Part shown: piece by piece, positions 44,485 to 55,130 of the stretch
How the letters are laid out: each line of letters begins with the position of its first letter
Position numbering within the stretch: position 1 is the first letter of the stretch
Origin: Acheta domesticus
Lineage: Eukaryota > Arthropoda > Insecta > Orthoptera > Gryllidae
NCBI GenBank assembly: GCA_031308135.1
Contig: JAHLJT010008446.1
Location: forward strand, 160,313,161-160,377,160
Reading direction: 5' to 3'
DNA: 64,000 nt
The notes under the pieces: model-generated
Seen by the model: only the letters and a program-made list of their open reading frames with translations
What the model was told of the DNA's origin: nothing
Databases searched by the model: none
Program-made: the position numbers and the translations under genes

Positions 44485-44668
44485 AAATGTCTCATTCTGA
44501 TCGTTAATAATGATGTTTGTTAATATGTTCTTCGTAAAAAGACCGTGCCTTGCTGTAGATATGCCTCTACCCTTCGCGGCCAACCCTCCCACACTCCTGT
44601 CTCCACGAAACAGTCTCGACGCCGCGAAGGCCACCTTCGCGAACGGCGACTGTTGTAAGGGCTGCTAC
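44485..44668 (-). repeat. Family E element, copy 2 (inverted)
   Basis: Reverse-complement relative of 43620-43830: TCATTCTGATCGTTAATAATG at its left, GGCTGCTAC at its right. It is immediately followed by the hairpin at 44648-44729. Confidence 0.6.
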
Positions 44669-44729
44669 AAGAAAGATCGGTTTACTTTTAAGTAAACCGA
44701 TCTTTCTTGTAGCAGCCCTAACAACAGTC
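44648..44729. repeat. 40-bp-arm hairpin at a family E junction
   Basis: Arms 44648-44687 and 44690-44729 match 39 of 40 with a 2-bp loop. Each arm carries GTAGCAGCCC and AGAAAGATCGG. It looks like two family E ends placed head to head. Confidence 0.93.
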
Positions 44730-44829
44730 AATCACATGTCAGAAAGCTTAATTTTATACTCAAATTACTATCAAAATACTAACGGATGATACATCATTTT
44801 ATTCCTCTCTCCATGATCTATCTATTGCT

Positions 44830-45010
44830 GGTGAGAAAAATATATAGTTCTATTTAAAAATCACAGATTAAATTTATCAAAAACTGAAAATATTATGGAC
44901 TATTTTTCTACGACATATTACTTGCCGCTTGATTCCGCATTGTTAAGCGAAAATTGCCTTTCGATATCCTGAACCGTTTAGAAGTTATGGGGGTGGTATC
45001 TGGAAAACGA
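44830..45010 (-). repeat. Family G repeat, inverted copy
   Basis: Contains CCGCATTGTTAAGCGAAAATTG and GAACCGTTTAGAAGTTATGG, the complement of the 40505-40570 block. Confidence 0.5.
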
Positions 45011-45634
45011 AAGGCGATAGCGCCGATCGGATTGCAGAATTTTCCATCTCGGTTAAATGCAGTTTAGAAGAGAAAATATGAAATTTTTGCAAAATTTGCA
45101 AATTTATAAACAATTTCCAATTTTTGCAATTCTGAAGTAAGAAGGGTTCCCTGATGTCCCACAACCAAAAACTGCAACGATTTTGCGACGAAACAATTTT
45201 GCAACGATTAACAATTTTATAAACAATTGCGAAATGTGCGCTATATGACTCGGGAGGGTCCTCAAATTGTCTCTGAGGTGAATATTTCAAAATTAGTATT
45301 TTGACAACAGGAGCCAAATTATTACTTAATACCTACTTTAATTGTTGCTCGAATGTTAAATTTCGTAAACATTGATATTTGAACGCTATTACTTCGCCAT
45401 AACTTCTCACTCCCAAATATTTGTCCGATCCTAGAGCCGCCTTCGCACGTTTCATTTCTTGTGAACAACACTAGAGCATAAACTATGCATAAGATTTTTT
45501 TCCAAACTGAATAAAATCCCTATCGATCTGACCTGAATCGAAGAACTGAAGCCAGAATCGAAGCTGAAGCCAGAATTCCGCCACGATCACCCAGGTTATT
45601 TTTAAATCGCGAAATATCACCTGATTTTTTTTAC
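45011..45634. other. Unassigned AT-rich DNA
   Basis: The 110-codon minus ORF at 44985-45317 shows no recognisable motif and overlaps repeat family G. It is treated as a chance frame. Confidence 0.4.
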
Positions 45635-46545
45635 TTTCTCGCCTTACGAATACTTTGTAAGAAGAGAAAGTTAAGTGCGCCGGAAAACGGCTAATTTTCG
45701 CCAGAAAAACTCTTATAGCTGGAGTCTGGTGAGGAAAAAATGGATGAAACGTGTTTCTAAATTTAGAAAACTAGTTGTGCAATACTTTCTAGTGGCGCAG
45801 ACTTTCTCGCAGAACTTAGTTTTCTAATCTCTATAGTTTGAACCAGTTTTTCTGTAATGAATTATAATCTTCCGAGATACCTTCTTTGGGCGCTCAAACG
45901 ATATTTTGTTTCACATTCTCTGGATTTTTCAGCTTCCTAATGCTAGAAATGAAACCACTCTACGCTATTACTATTATAAAAGTGTAAACGTCAAGTAGAG
46001 CCATTGTGGTTGCAGTCGTTAATCAGCGAGAATTGGCACAGCTTTTCGAAGGAAAGCTGCGTCGTTTCGAGTTCTGGTCGGGGTATATTATTTGTCAAAA
46101 TTCTCTGTCTCAGGAAATAATTGAGAATATCAAAAACTTTATGGAAAACCATATGAAGCCATTTGAATCACAAATATTGATAATTACGATAAATGAACTG
46201 AAGTGTCTGTATATATTTTTTCGAGTTTTTAACATTCAACAATTTTCACGTCTCTTCTTGGATTTGTAAATCGTATTTTACCATCGTATCAATTGTTGAT
46301 CATGCATTTACCAATTTATTGCTCGGTTCGATTCTTTTTATGTCTCTGTTCGACCTCTACGGTGCTAGTTTGGCGTTGTAGTACAAGTGCCGTTTCGTTA
46401 ACTTTGAGGATCGGATTTCGGGTCTCGGAACGGAAAAAGTTTTTTGATATAAAACATTTTTGTTGGTTTACGAAGTAGTAGAGTAGCATTTAGGACAGTA
46501 TAAGAGCAGGGCGAGAAAGTATGAGCGTTGGAAGCTCCACTAGTT
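45635..46545 (-). repeat. Family A repeat copy (minus orientation)
   Basis: Begins with the palindromic head ACTTTCTCGCCTTACGAATAC..GTAAGAAGAGAAAGT (45637-45672), then GCGCCGGAAAACGG. It includes the tRNA-like segment at 46003-46083 and ends with GCGAGAAAGTATGAGCGTTGG and CTAGTTT near 46540. This is the order of the 41010-41975 copy read backwards. Confidence 0.7.
46003..46083 (+). other. tRNA-like segment inside family A (copy c)
   Basis: TGTGGTTGCAGTCGTTAATC (A-box-like) and GTCGTTTCGAGTTCTGG (B-box-like, mutated). Same position within the repeat as copies a and b. Confidence 0.45.
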
Positions 46546-46839
46546 TGTTTTTTTTGTTTTCGTGAACTGTTGTGAGATTGAAAGAATTGAAATATGTTTT
46601 TCTTAGTATTTCGACGTACTGAATCTGAATCAGAAGCCAGAGTTCAGTCATCACCCTTCACTTTGTTTTAAATTGCAAAAACCCATCGTCATAATGAATT
46701 CTTTTTCCTTTCGGTGGTTGTTGACAGACCCAAAGACTTGACATATGTATTTCAACATGCTGAATGCGAATCTGAAGCCAGAATTGCGCCAACCCCCCAA
46801 TTTTTTTAAATTGCAAATAGCCGACGTAATATTGTACTT

Positions 46840-47436
46840 TTACTTTCTCGCCTTACGAATACTTTGTAAGAAGAGAAAGTTATGTTATCGTTATCGGCGA
46901 CGTTATCAGCATATTTTCGCCAGAAAAATTTTAATAGCTGGGGTCTGGTAACGAATAAGTGTATAAATCCTGTTGCTAAATTTGGGGAAAGAATCCTCTA
47001 ACTCGTGGTGTCGTCAAAATCCATGTTTTGTTGCTTGATACCAAAAAATCGATTGACGGCAAAACGTCCGTATGTCCGTCTGTGAGCAACGCTAGCGTCT
47101 GAAACAGTTCAGCTTATTTTCTTTAAAATCGGTATTCCCCAATCATTTTGGCTGATGTCGAGGCTTCTGGAATTTGAAACTGATATTTTAATTTTGGGAA
47201 GTCCTTTATATGAAGCCAGTAGGACATTTTCAAAGTTTTTAGAACAATTTCAAATTATTATCGAAGTTTTAAATTTTGTCGTTGAATAGAGCAAATGACG
47301 TTTAAGAAAACGACACAGATATCATTTTCATTGATATCCCTAATTTTTCGAAAATTGCAAAATCCAATTTCAAAACAGCAAAATTGAAGATAGAGATTTT
47401 TGCTTCGGACAAAGTCGGTTGTACAAAATTAGCACC
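46840..47436 (-). repeat. Family A copy, part before piggyBac 2
   Basis: Palindromic head at 46853-46888, then CAAAACGTCCGTATGTCCG (47061-47079) and TTGTACAAAATTAGCACC up to 47436. The sequence resumes after 50038 with ATAAGGTCATGTAC. The uninterrupted equivalent at about 39360-39410 (reverse strand) runs through TTAA at this point. Confidence 0.7.
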
Positions 47437-47704
47437 TTAGCTCTTTGAAAGGCGGTGGCAACCCACATTAACCACATACTTCTGTTATTACTTTTGTTGG
47501 TGTTTTTGTACGTTTACCGCCTTAATACACTCCATGAGATCGCACGACTTGTGATTTGAAAAAAAAAATTGAGCGGAAGAAAGGCTAACGTATACTGTAG
47601 CAGTAAGTTTTCTGGTCGAGACACTTGGTCTCTGTCGTTGGTCTTCCGTCGAAGTGTACACAATTTTTGATGTGTTTCTTTTAGATGGAGTATTTATTAC
47701 AATT

Positions 47705-47964
47705 CTATACTGCGATTTTTCTAGGAAGAGCTCTCAAGATAACTCAAATCCCATCTTCGCGATGGAATATGTCACGGCATTTCGCGTCTTTTCTCGGTCT
47801 TGCCGGTCGAAGTCGCATGATCGCAAGCACTGCTTCATACGGTCGCGATCGTGCGAAGTCTAGCGGAACGACTGTGAATGATACGAAATGCCGTGACATA
47901 TTCCAACGCGAAGATGGGATTTGAGTTATCTTGAGAGCTCTTCCTACAAAAATCGCAGTATAGA
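47705..47964. repeat. Foldback sequence with 80-bp arms inside piggyBac 2
   Basis: Arms 47705-47784 and 47884-47964 are nearly perfect inverted copies (CTATACTGCGATTTTTCTAG .. and complement), with a ~100-bp GC-richer loop holding TCGCGATCG-like palindromes. It could be a small foldback/MITE insertion or an expanded subterminal repeat of the transposon. Mirror ORFs on both strands here come from this symmetry. Confidence 0.85.
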
Positions 47965-48085
47965 GCGCGTGTTTTGTCAATAATTTTCCATTTTTGTAAT
48001 TTTGTTTTTCTTGGGGACTTTCTTGGGGACAAAATTTGTGGTCAATAGAAATAACCACCGTGCATTTGCATTGTCCAGTACAGTC

Positions 48086-49790
48086 ATGTCGCGCAGAAAT
48101 CTTAGTTAAAAGGATCTGGAAGAAATATTATTAGAAGACATATTTTCTGGGAGTGAAAGTGATATAGGTGATTATTTTAGCGATTCTGGTCATGATCGCA
48201 CATATGTGCCTGAACAAGAACTTCTTCAAAATAGTGACTCTTATCCTGATTCTGACATTGGCAGCATTTCCATCTGCTCTTCTAGTGCTCAAATGCCAAA
48301 AGCTGTACCTGATGCGAGCAGATAAAGACCAGTCGTTTTACCGCATGTTCCAACGTGGAGAAGACATTTATCGGCACCATCAATTCCAGACTTTCACGAA
48401 AATTGTGGCATAGCGCAACATATCCTAGGAATTGATAACCCTACACCATATTCGTTATTCCAATTGCTTTTTAATGATGAATTGGTAAGTTACATTGCAT
48501 TTCATACCAATCTTTATGCCGCTCAGAAAGGGAAACCGTTTACACCAGTGAATGAAAATGAAATACGAGTCTTTCTGGGTCAGTCTCTATATAGGAATCA
48601 AAAATACGTCTAGTAACAGGGATTACTGGTCAACTTCTCCTGATTTGCATGATTCATACATTTCACCTCTCATGACAGTGAAGAGATTCAGTTTTATTTT
48701 GAGTCATCTACATCGCAATGACAATAATCTCACGCCAAGAAAAGAAGAACTCAGCTTCGATAAATTGTATGAAAACAGACCATTGCTACATATGTTAGAA
48801 AGATTGCTGCTTGTTATTCACCTCATAGAAATGTTGCAGTAGATGCAGTAGAAATTTTGTAGTCTATGGTGAATTTCAAAGGAAGAAGTTATCTAAAGCA
48901 GTACATGAAAGACAAACCAGTGAAGAGAGGGTACAAAATTTGGTATTTATGTGATCAATCTTTTTACAATTTAAAATTTCAAGTATATTGTGGAAAAACA
49001 GATTCCAAACCGGAATTGGGACTCGGAGTACGAGTCTTCACAGTTCGCACTGAAGAATTACGAGGAAAAAATCATGTTGAATATATGGACAATTTGTTTG
49101 CGTCTATTGATTTATTTATGTTGCTAAAATGACAAAACAAATTTTCTGTATCGAGTCTCAATCCGAACAGAAAGAAGTTACCTAAACTAAAAGATGAAAA
49201 ATATGAAACGGGAGAATTTGATTCTTGAGCTTGTTTCCTTGAATCTTATGTCATCTGTTCATGACCCTTCTGATGTAATTAACGTAAGCAGAAAGGAAAA
49301 GATGGAACTACAGTTAATGTTCCCTGCCCTAAATTTTTAGATGTCTATAATAGAAATATGAATTTTGTGAACAATTTTGACCGCTTGAAATCAGATTACG
49401 AAATAGATTGAAAAAGCAAAAAATGGTGGCATCGACTCTTCTTCCATTTTCTCGACTGTTGCATAATAAATGCTTTCATTATGCACAAGGAACTCAGTAT
49501 AGAAATATTTTCCAACAAGGACTTTCGAAGAAAAGTCTATCAGTGTCTTCTGGCGAAGCAGATAGTGGCATCCACGAAATCAGACAGTCCGCGGCAGAAA
49601 GTCGCTGTTGCCATCAACAATTATAAACCTTCGGTAGTCGCTGCAATTCGGTTTGAAGCGAATAAGCATCAACCTGTAAAAACATCACGGCAATGCGCAC
49701 TGTGCAGCACTGGAGGAACCAATACGAACAGTGTGCGCGTGCGACACATGCAAAGTTGCACTTTGTTTAAAAAAGAAAAACTGTTTCGTA
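48086..49790 (+). pseudogene. piggyBac transposase (broken)
   Basis: Starts MSRRNLS at 48086, then an acidic N-terminus (EEILLEDIFSGSESDIGDYF) typical of piggyBac transposases. Next comes PDFHENCGIAQHILGIDNPTPYSLF..LF (about 48380-48480), VFLGQSLYIGIKN..DYW (about 48570-48625) and VDAVEIL-stop-SMVNFKGRSYLKQYM (about 48840-48915), which retains the first catalytic Asp. GYKIWYLCD, YCGK and HVEYMDNLFAS (about 49072-49105) hold the second Asp. CPKFLDVYNRNMNFVNNFDRLKSDYEID (about 49328-49410) has the usual VDK changed to VNN. A Cys-rich end, RQCALCSTGGTNT..HMQSC, follows (about 49687-49760). At least five stops or frameshifts; inactive. Confidence 0.87.
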
Positions 49791-50539
49791 AATTATCAGA
49801 CAAAGTGATCACATCAATATTAATTGCATACTATTTATTTTTAGTGTTCAGTGTATTCGATAAAATATTATCACTATGTTAGTCTACATAACCACCATTA
49901 TTTTGACAGTTTTGACCACACAAATTGTTTTTTTCGTTATTTTTTATGAATATGAACATAAAATAGTATTATAAATAAAATTGTTTAAACATTTCATTAA
50001 ATTTTTTCAATAATTTTTTCTGCCCCTCAAAGAGTTAAATAAGGTCATGTACTTTTCTTCAAAAAAAGTGGTTTTTTGTAATTTGCGTTTGAGATTTACC
50101 AACATTTTTTTTCACAAACCCTCCAAATTTGTTCTTTAAATTTTCTTCACTTTTGTAACAAGGGACGGTGAAACATATGGTGCTAGTCTGACTCTCGGAT
50201 ATCGCTCAATTTTTCGAAAATAAAAAAATACAAAATTGTAGATATTGAATTTTGTCTCAGACAAAGTCTGTTGTACAAAATTAGTTCTTTAAAAAATGTG
50301 TACAATTTTCTGAAACGTATGTACCACTATATTAATGTTTTCCTATCATGCTTTTACCATTTATTCCTTTGATTGATGCTTGTGTGGCGTAGTGGTGGTT
50401 TTATGCCTCTGACCGCGTTCGACCCATACGGCTCTTATGTGTCGTAGTGGTATGAGTGCCAGCACGTTGACCCTGACGATCTAAATTAAATTATCACAGG
50501 TGTTGTCATTGCCAACAATGTTGTTTATTTCAAAAGCAG

Positions 50540-50567
50540 CTTCCGATGGCTTAGCCATCATCATCAG
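50540..50567 (-). ncRNA. Hammerhead-like motif, left arm of palindrome
   Basis: On the minus strand: CTGATGA, stem GATGGC-TAA-GCCATC, then GGAAGC. Strong 6-bp stem II, but GAAA has become GGAA in this arm. Confidence 0.45.
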
Positions 50568-50612
50568 TTTTCTGCTGTCTGGAAGCCACGAAACGCTTCC
50601 AGACAGCAGAAA

Positions 50613-50643
50613 ACTCATGATGATGGCTAAGCCATCGAAAGCT
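50613..50643 (+). ncRNA. Hammerhead-like motif, right arm of palindrome
   Basis: CTCATGA, stem GATGGC-TAA-GCCATC, GAAA (50637-50640), GCTGCT. Here the GAAA box is kept but CTGATGA has become CTCATGA, so each arm has one core mutation. Confidence 0.45.
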
Positions 50644-50929
50644 GCTCTTGAAATAAACAACATTGTTGGCAATGACACCTGTGATCATTTAATTTTAAAT
50701 GCCAACGACATTTCACCACTAAACCAATACTGACGATCTAAGTTCGTGTTGTAGAGCGGAAAAAAATTTGCCGGTTGAAAACCCTTTTGCTGGTTTATGT
50801 AGTAGTGTAATAGCATTTAGAATGATTTAGAAACAGTGCGAGAAAGTATGTGCTTCAGTAGCACCAGTCGTTTAAAATTGTACATATTTTACGCAATATT
50901 GCCCGAAAACTATTCAACTTTTCAAAAAA

Positions 50930-52110
50930 TGTACTAAACCTTAATTAAAGAACTAATTTTCGATAAGAAATTTCATTTGTAGTTAAAATATCTATTTAAT
51001 TTTATAGTTGGAGGAAGGTGCCGGAAAAATTCAAACTGTTGCAATTTTAGAAAGTTCAGTTAACCGGAAAATTGGACCAATGTCACCTTTATGTTCAGTT
51101 TACTCTATTTTTACTAGATATTTTTAAAAAATCATTTGGAGCCATTTTTGAGAAAATTTTGAAAATGTCCGGGGGCTTCATGTTAAGTCCCGAAATTTTA
51201 CAGAATGCCTTTCAGAATCTCAAAGCTTCGACTCGAGCAAGATGGATAGGGTTTTCTTCAATTAAAAATGCCATATGCACGGTTTAGGCGCTAGTGGTTT
51301 TCACAGATGGACAGAGAGACTGATGTTTTGAAAAGAACTACTTTTTAGGTATCAGGGGACCCCAAAACGTGTTTTTCCGTTGAAATCTCGAAATCTATTT
51401 TTCGCAGCAGTACATAACTTTCCTTATACTATGTATATTACTCTGTATATACGTATGTATATGGAAAAGTAAAAATGTATCTGGCCTGTTTCAAAGATCT
51501 GATATTTTAGAAAAAATGATGAAGGAAAATCCTTACAATCAATTTTGTAGTTTTGCTATTTAAACTTTGACAATCTTCAAAACTACAGAAAGTTCAATGC
51601 AAATGGGACCTGCGCCAATTTCATAAGTGCACTTAGCCGTATTCGAGCAAAATATAATCAAAATATCCGATCTCTTTTTGAGAAAATCTTGTTTATACAG
51701 TTTTCTAGATATCACACAAAATTACGCGAAAACTATTGATATTAGGTAGTAGTGTTTTCCTCAGACGGACAAACAGACAGACATTATGCCGTCAACCAAT
51801 TTGTATTAAAGTCCCACCAAACGTGGTTTTGGCTACACGAGTTAGAAGTAATTTAGGACATATATATGATCACGATTTTACAACTTTTCGATACCACAGA
51901 GATTTAGATAAAATCCGAATCGATCTGAAATTTTTCCGGTTCCACCATATGAGATATTCTCTGAAAAAAAATAGCCACTTTCCGCTCCAGCTTTACATAA
52001 CTTTCTGTTTGCTACGTAAGTGCATTGAAGACGAAGTAAAATGCGGCCGTATATTTTCTTACGTCCCATACCTACAGTTGCATCCACAAAAATGTAATAT
52101 CAAATTGTTC
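50930..52110 (-). repeat. Family A-related repeat (minus orientation)
   Basis: Contains AGCCATTTTTGAGAAAATTTTG (51142), TCCGGGGGCTTCATG (51168), CGGTTTAGGCGCTAG (51280) and ACAGATGGACAGAGAGACTG (51303), the complements of landmarks in 57000-57260. The pattern repeats once more at 51550-51800 with CAGACGGACAAACAGACAGAC. Possibly two partial copies in tandem. Confidence 0.6.
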
Positions 52111-52156
52111 TGAAATTCCATTTCAAACTCATGGCAATACAGTCCCACTCGGCGAG

Positions 52157-52621
52157 ATGGTGAGGTTGTGTAGGGTGGAGCGGGGAGAGTCAGCCGTGAG
52201 GGAAAGTGGCTACGAGTGCGGAGGGATGGCTATATCGTTGAAGGAGCTTGCAGTACCAAAAGTCTCGCTAAGTTTTAATGATACACACTTGACCCCTGCT
52301 GCCGCAGCTACCGACGAGTTGCTTCTCTCAATACCATCTTCAATAAACTTGCTAGGCTTCAGAAAGTTCACTTCGAGCTACAGTGTGGCCTCAAGTTGTC
52401 GCGTCGCCGAGAAGCCGCGACACCTTGAAGACTTTCGGGGATTCCGGGGCTCAGGGTCTCTCCCTCGTTTTCGCCCTCGCTCATCTTGTTCCCGCCACGT
52501 CGGCCTCATTCTTCCCATTGCCTTTATCCTAGTTTGCTCTCCCATTCTGTTAGGTCGTTTCGGTAGTAAAAGAATGCGAACTTTGGCCGGACCTCTTTGT
52601 ATATCTAATACATATAAATAA
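52157..52621 (+). other. Unrecognised 154-codon ORF in a GC-richer block
   Basis: Opens with MVRLCRVERGESAVRESGYECGG and has a hydrophobic stretch near residues 115-130, with no motif I know. The minus strand is also open over 52378-52761. The GC-richer composition makes long frames more likely by chance. It might be part of a decayed LTR (CTTCAATAAACTTG near 52340 resembles a polyadenylation signal). Confidence 0.2.
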
Positions 52622-53735
52622 AATAGCAAGAATGTCAGCTTGTGATTGGAAATTATTTGCCTTTTTAAAATCTCGTATTCTAATTTAAAATATAACCATA
52701 AAGCTTTCTTTTCACGAGTTTTGCGACGCTGCCTGTTTGCTCGGTGTAATCTCTGGAACATCTAAATTTATTTCACTGTGGGTTTTACTGAAAGGAAAAA
52801 TGTTTCATCGGGCATAAGGTTATTCATTTTTGTTTCAAGTTATTAGTTTCTCTTAATTAAGGAATAGTGTTTGCTTTTTCGTACATATGTACGGTTTAAC
52901 CCGCCATTACTCTCGCTTTTTTTTGTTGCGCGTTTACTCGCGTGTTAGGTTTTATCTAACTTCTGTTTATGGTGTATTTATTGTTTTGTTATTAAGCAAA
53001 TTCATGCACTAACATTCCGATATACTTGTTATTGAGTCCTATAACTGGTATTATACATATAATATACGTAAAGATGTATCATTGGCTCATAATTCCTGTT
53101 TATAATAAGCATTCGAATCAAAATTACAGTTAACTAACATTTTATATGAAGCAAAGGGCTCCCCCCCGATAAGATGGTAAAAAGTTCCCCTGAACTAAAT
53201 TACATATGAGTAGTAACACTATAATTTTAGTATAAAAATAATATTTTTACAGCCAAAAACGTGTTTTTTAATTTTAATTTTTTTCGTCAACTGAACACTA
53301 TTTTATCTGACTGAAAAAATATGTTCAATAAGAACACAATTTGTACTATAAGAAAAACATTTTTTGATATTTTCTCAGGCCTAAATTCAAACACAAAAAA
53401 TATTTTTAAAAAATAACAAGAAATATTTTTACTGTCTTAGAAGCCTGGAACAGGCTCGAAAACAATGCCAAAGACTTCTCTTAAATCACACATTGTTGTT
53501 CATTTTTTTCTGATTTTTTCGATTGCTGGGCTGCATTTAAAAAAATAAAAACCATTTTCCCGCCTTTAAAACACCTGGACTTCAAATATACTTTGAAAAT
53601 GACTGCAACAGTTCTGTGCATTTATTTTAGTGAACTATTTTTATTGTTTTAATTTTCTTTCACAGTTTATATTTATAACAACTTAATAAAGACTTTCGAT
53701 TTATATACAACCATGATTTTCACTTAATCAGTTAC
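52622..53735. other. AT-rich DNA without recognised features
   Basis: Long A/T runs and no conserved protein motif in any frame. Confidence 0.5.
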
Positions 53736-53836
53736 TAATTAACATTATAGTAGGAAATGGTGTGGCATTTACGATGCTATCATCGAAATCAATATTAGAT
53801 GTAGGCTCCTCATCGTAACAGTTTATTGTGGCATAA

Positions 53837-53871
53837 AGCTTTTTCGACCGCATTGCGGCCATCTTCAGTGC
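53837..53871 (-). ncRNA. Hammerhead-like motif in PLE 3 3' region
   Basis: On the minus strand: CTGAAGA, stem GGCCGC-AAT-GCGGTC, GAAA, then AAGCTTT. The full core CUGANGA..GAAA is preserved, with a 6-bp stem II and one extra U before it. The best-conserved such motif outside PLE 1. Confidence 0.58.
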
Positions 53872-53877
53872 TACAAA

Positions 53878-53938
<61 letters not shown>
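53878..53938. repeat. (AAT)n microsatellite, about 20 units
   Basis: Uninterrupted AAT repeats immediately upstream (in PLE orientation) of the hammerhead-like motif. Confidence 0.97.
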
Positions 53939-54452
53939 GTATATCTAAATTACAAAAAAATTTTAAAAATTTTAAAGAATTAAAAACTTTTTACAGAATA
54001 TTGTCAAGAATTGGTTTTTAAGAAAATGTAAAATGTGAAATGGACATATAAATTTTTAAAAAAATGACAAATGAAAATTAAATTAAATAAATGGAATCTA
54101 TTACAAATAATATTATGAAGCAAACTGGAGTGAAAGAAAACTGGAAAAGTATAATAAGTGGAAACATAATTTTGAATAAAAATGTACATTTTGAAGAGAG
54201 GTGAAAATAGAAAATGAATAAATATATAACTAAATAAATAAATGAATTAATAAATTAATAAATTTATGTGAGCAAACTGACATACCTATCAGAGGCGGCT
54301 GTGGGCCTCAGTCCAGACAAGACAGCGAAGGCATTGTACGCTATTTAAAGGAAACGTTCAATGAGGGAGGAGGAGAACACAGGGTTTTTTCTAGGAAATG
54401 GCCGTTGCGGGAAAGGCCCAGGCGGGTGGCGGAAAAGAGGCAGGCAGAGGGG

Positions 54453-55130
54453 TTAATGTGCTTTGGAAGCGGCCAGTTTCAGAAGAGGGGAGAGAGAAGG
54501 AATCTGTTCTTTCAAAATAGCGTGTTGGGGATTGTTTAATAAATTATTAATCTGTATTGCTTCTAGTTTAAGTCTATGTGTGTATCTGTTTTCAATTTCT
54601 AAAATTTTGACGTCAGTGTCTGCATTGAACGAGTGTCCTTGTTCTAATAGATGGTTGGCAAAGTGTGAATGTGTGGTTTTTTGTGTGAGAGCTTGTCTAT
54701 GTTCTTTGATCCTTTGTTTAAAGGATCTTCCGGTTTGGCCAATATATTTAGCATTGCAACTACCACAGGAAATGGAGTACACCCCAGATGATAGAGGCTT
54801 GGGGATCGGATCTTTGTTGTGGGAGAGTGTGGTGTGGAGACAGGTTGGTGTGCTGAATGTGACGTGTATGTCGAATTGAATGAGCTTTTTGGCAATTTTG
54901 AGTGACAATGTTCCAAAAAAGGGGATGGTATATCTGGTGTGCGTGTGTGTTGTGTGCGTGGGAGTCAGTGAAGTTAATGTTTTTGTGTTAAGGGAGATTT
55001 TCTTTTGATAAGATTGTCAATAAGACAGTCGTTGTAGCCATTATTGGTAGCTATTTGTTTAATGATAAGAATTTCTTTCCTGATGTTCTGGGGGGAGAGA
55101 GGAATTGAGAACAATCTGTGAACCACTTAA
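54453..55130 (-). pseudogene. PLE 3 GIY-YIG endonuclease domain
   Basis: An open minus frame of 151 codons from 54908: GVY at residues 42-44, CGSCNAKYIGQTGR with YIG at 55-57 and Arg 61, then KQRIKEHRQAL, HFANHLLEQGHSF and ENRYTHRLKLEAIQI. All GIY-YIG signature residues are kept, including the Cys pair before YIG that marks PLE nucleases. Upstream, to about 55130, further PLE-type sequence (ATNNGYNDCLIDNLIKRK) is readable with a frameshift. Since the RT is missing, the fragment cannot transpose alone. Confidence 0.85.

Larger units (their letters stand above)
47441..50034 (+). mobile_element. piggyBac-like transposon 2
   Basis: Left end CTCTTTGAAAGGCGG at 47441; right end, reverse-complemented, CTCTTTGAGGGGC. 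Flanks are TTAG (47437-47440) and TTAA (50035-50038), so one copy of the duplication has mutated. It is 2.6 kb long, with a broken plus-strand transposase of about 1.8 kb and a foldback sequence inserted in its 5' part. It lies within a family A repeat and is younger than that copy. Confidence 0.83.
50473..50741. mobile_element. PLE-type palindrome with 12-bp target duplication
   Basis: CTGACGATCTAA occurs at 50473-50484 and again at 50730-50741. Between them is a 245-bp insert whose first ~210 bp fold into one hairpin (arms about 50487-50582 and 50591-50691, loop near CACGAAAC) plus a ~36-bp unpaired tail on the right. Each arm carries a hammerhead-like motif. Inverted arms, a one-sided tail and a 12-bp duplication copy the architecture of the long PLEs here, without any coding region. 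Confidence 0.75.
50039..50880 (-). repeat. Family A copy, part after piggyBac 2
   Basis: Continues the copy begun at 46840. Landmarks are TTGTACAAAATTAGTTCTTTAAA (50273), GTGTGGCGTAGTGG, TGCTGGTTTATGTAGTAGTG (50807) and GCGAGAAAGTATGTGCTTCAG (50837). It is interrupted by the palindrome at 50485-50729. Confidence 0.68.

Noticed and set aside
44985..45317. 110-codon minus ORF
   Set aside because: AT-rich, overlaps repeat family G, no conserved motif.
38677..46083. Functional tRNA genes
   Set aside because: A/B-box-like strings are present, but acceptor stems and anticodon arms do not pair well by eye and all copies sit inside a diverged repeat.
47685..48058. Similar ORFs on opposite strands (79 and 104 codons)
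   Set aside because: They share peptide sequence only because the region is a foldback; no domain is recognisable.
52157..52621. 154-codon ORF as a cellular gene
   Set aside because: No known motif, the opposite strand is also open, and no splice or promoter signals are convincing. Listed only as unrecognised.
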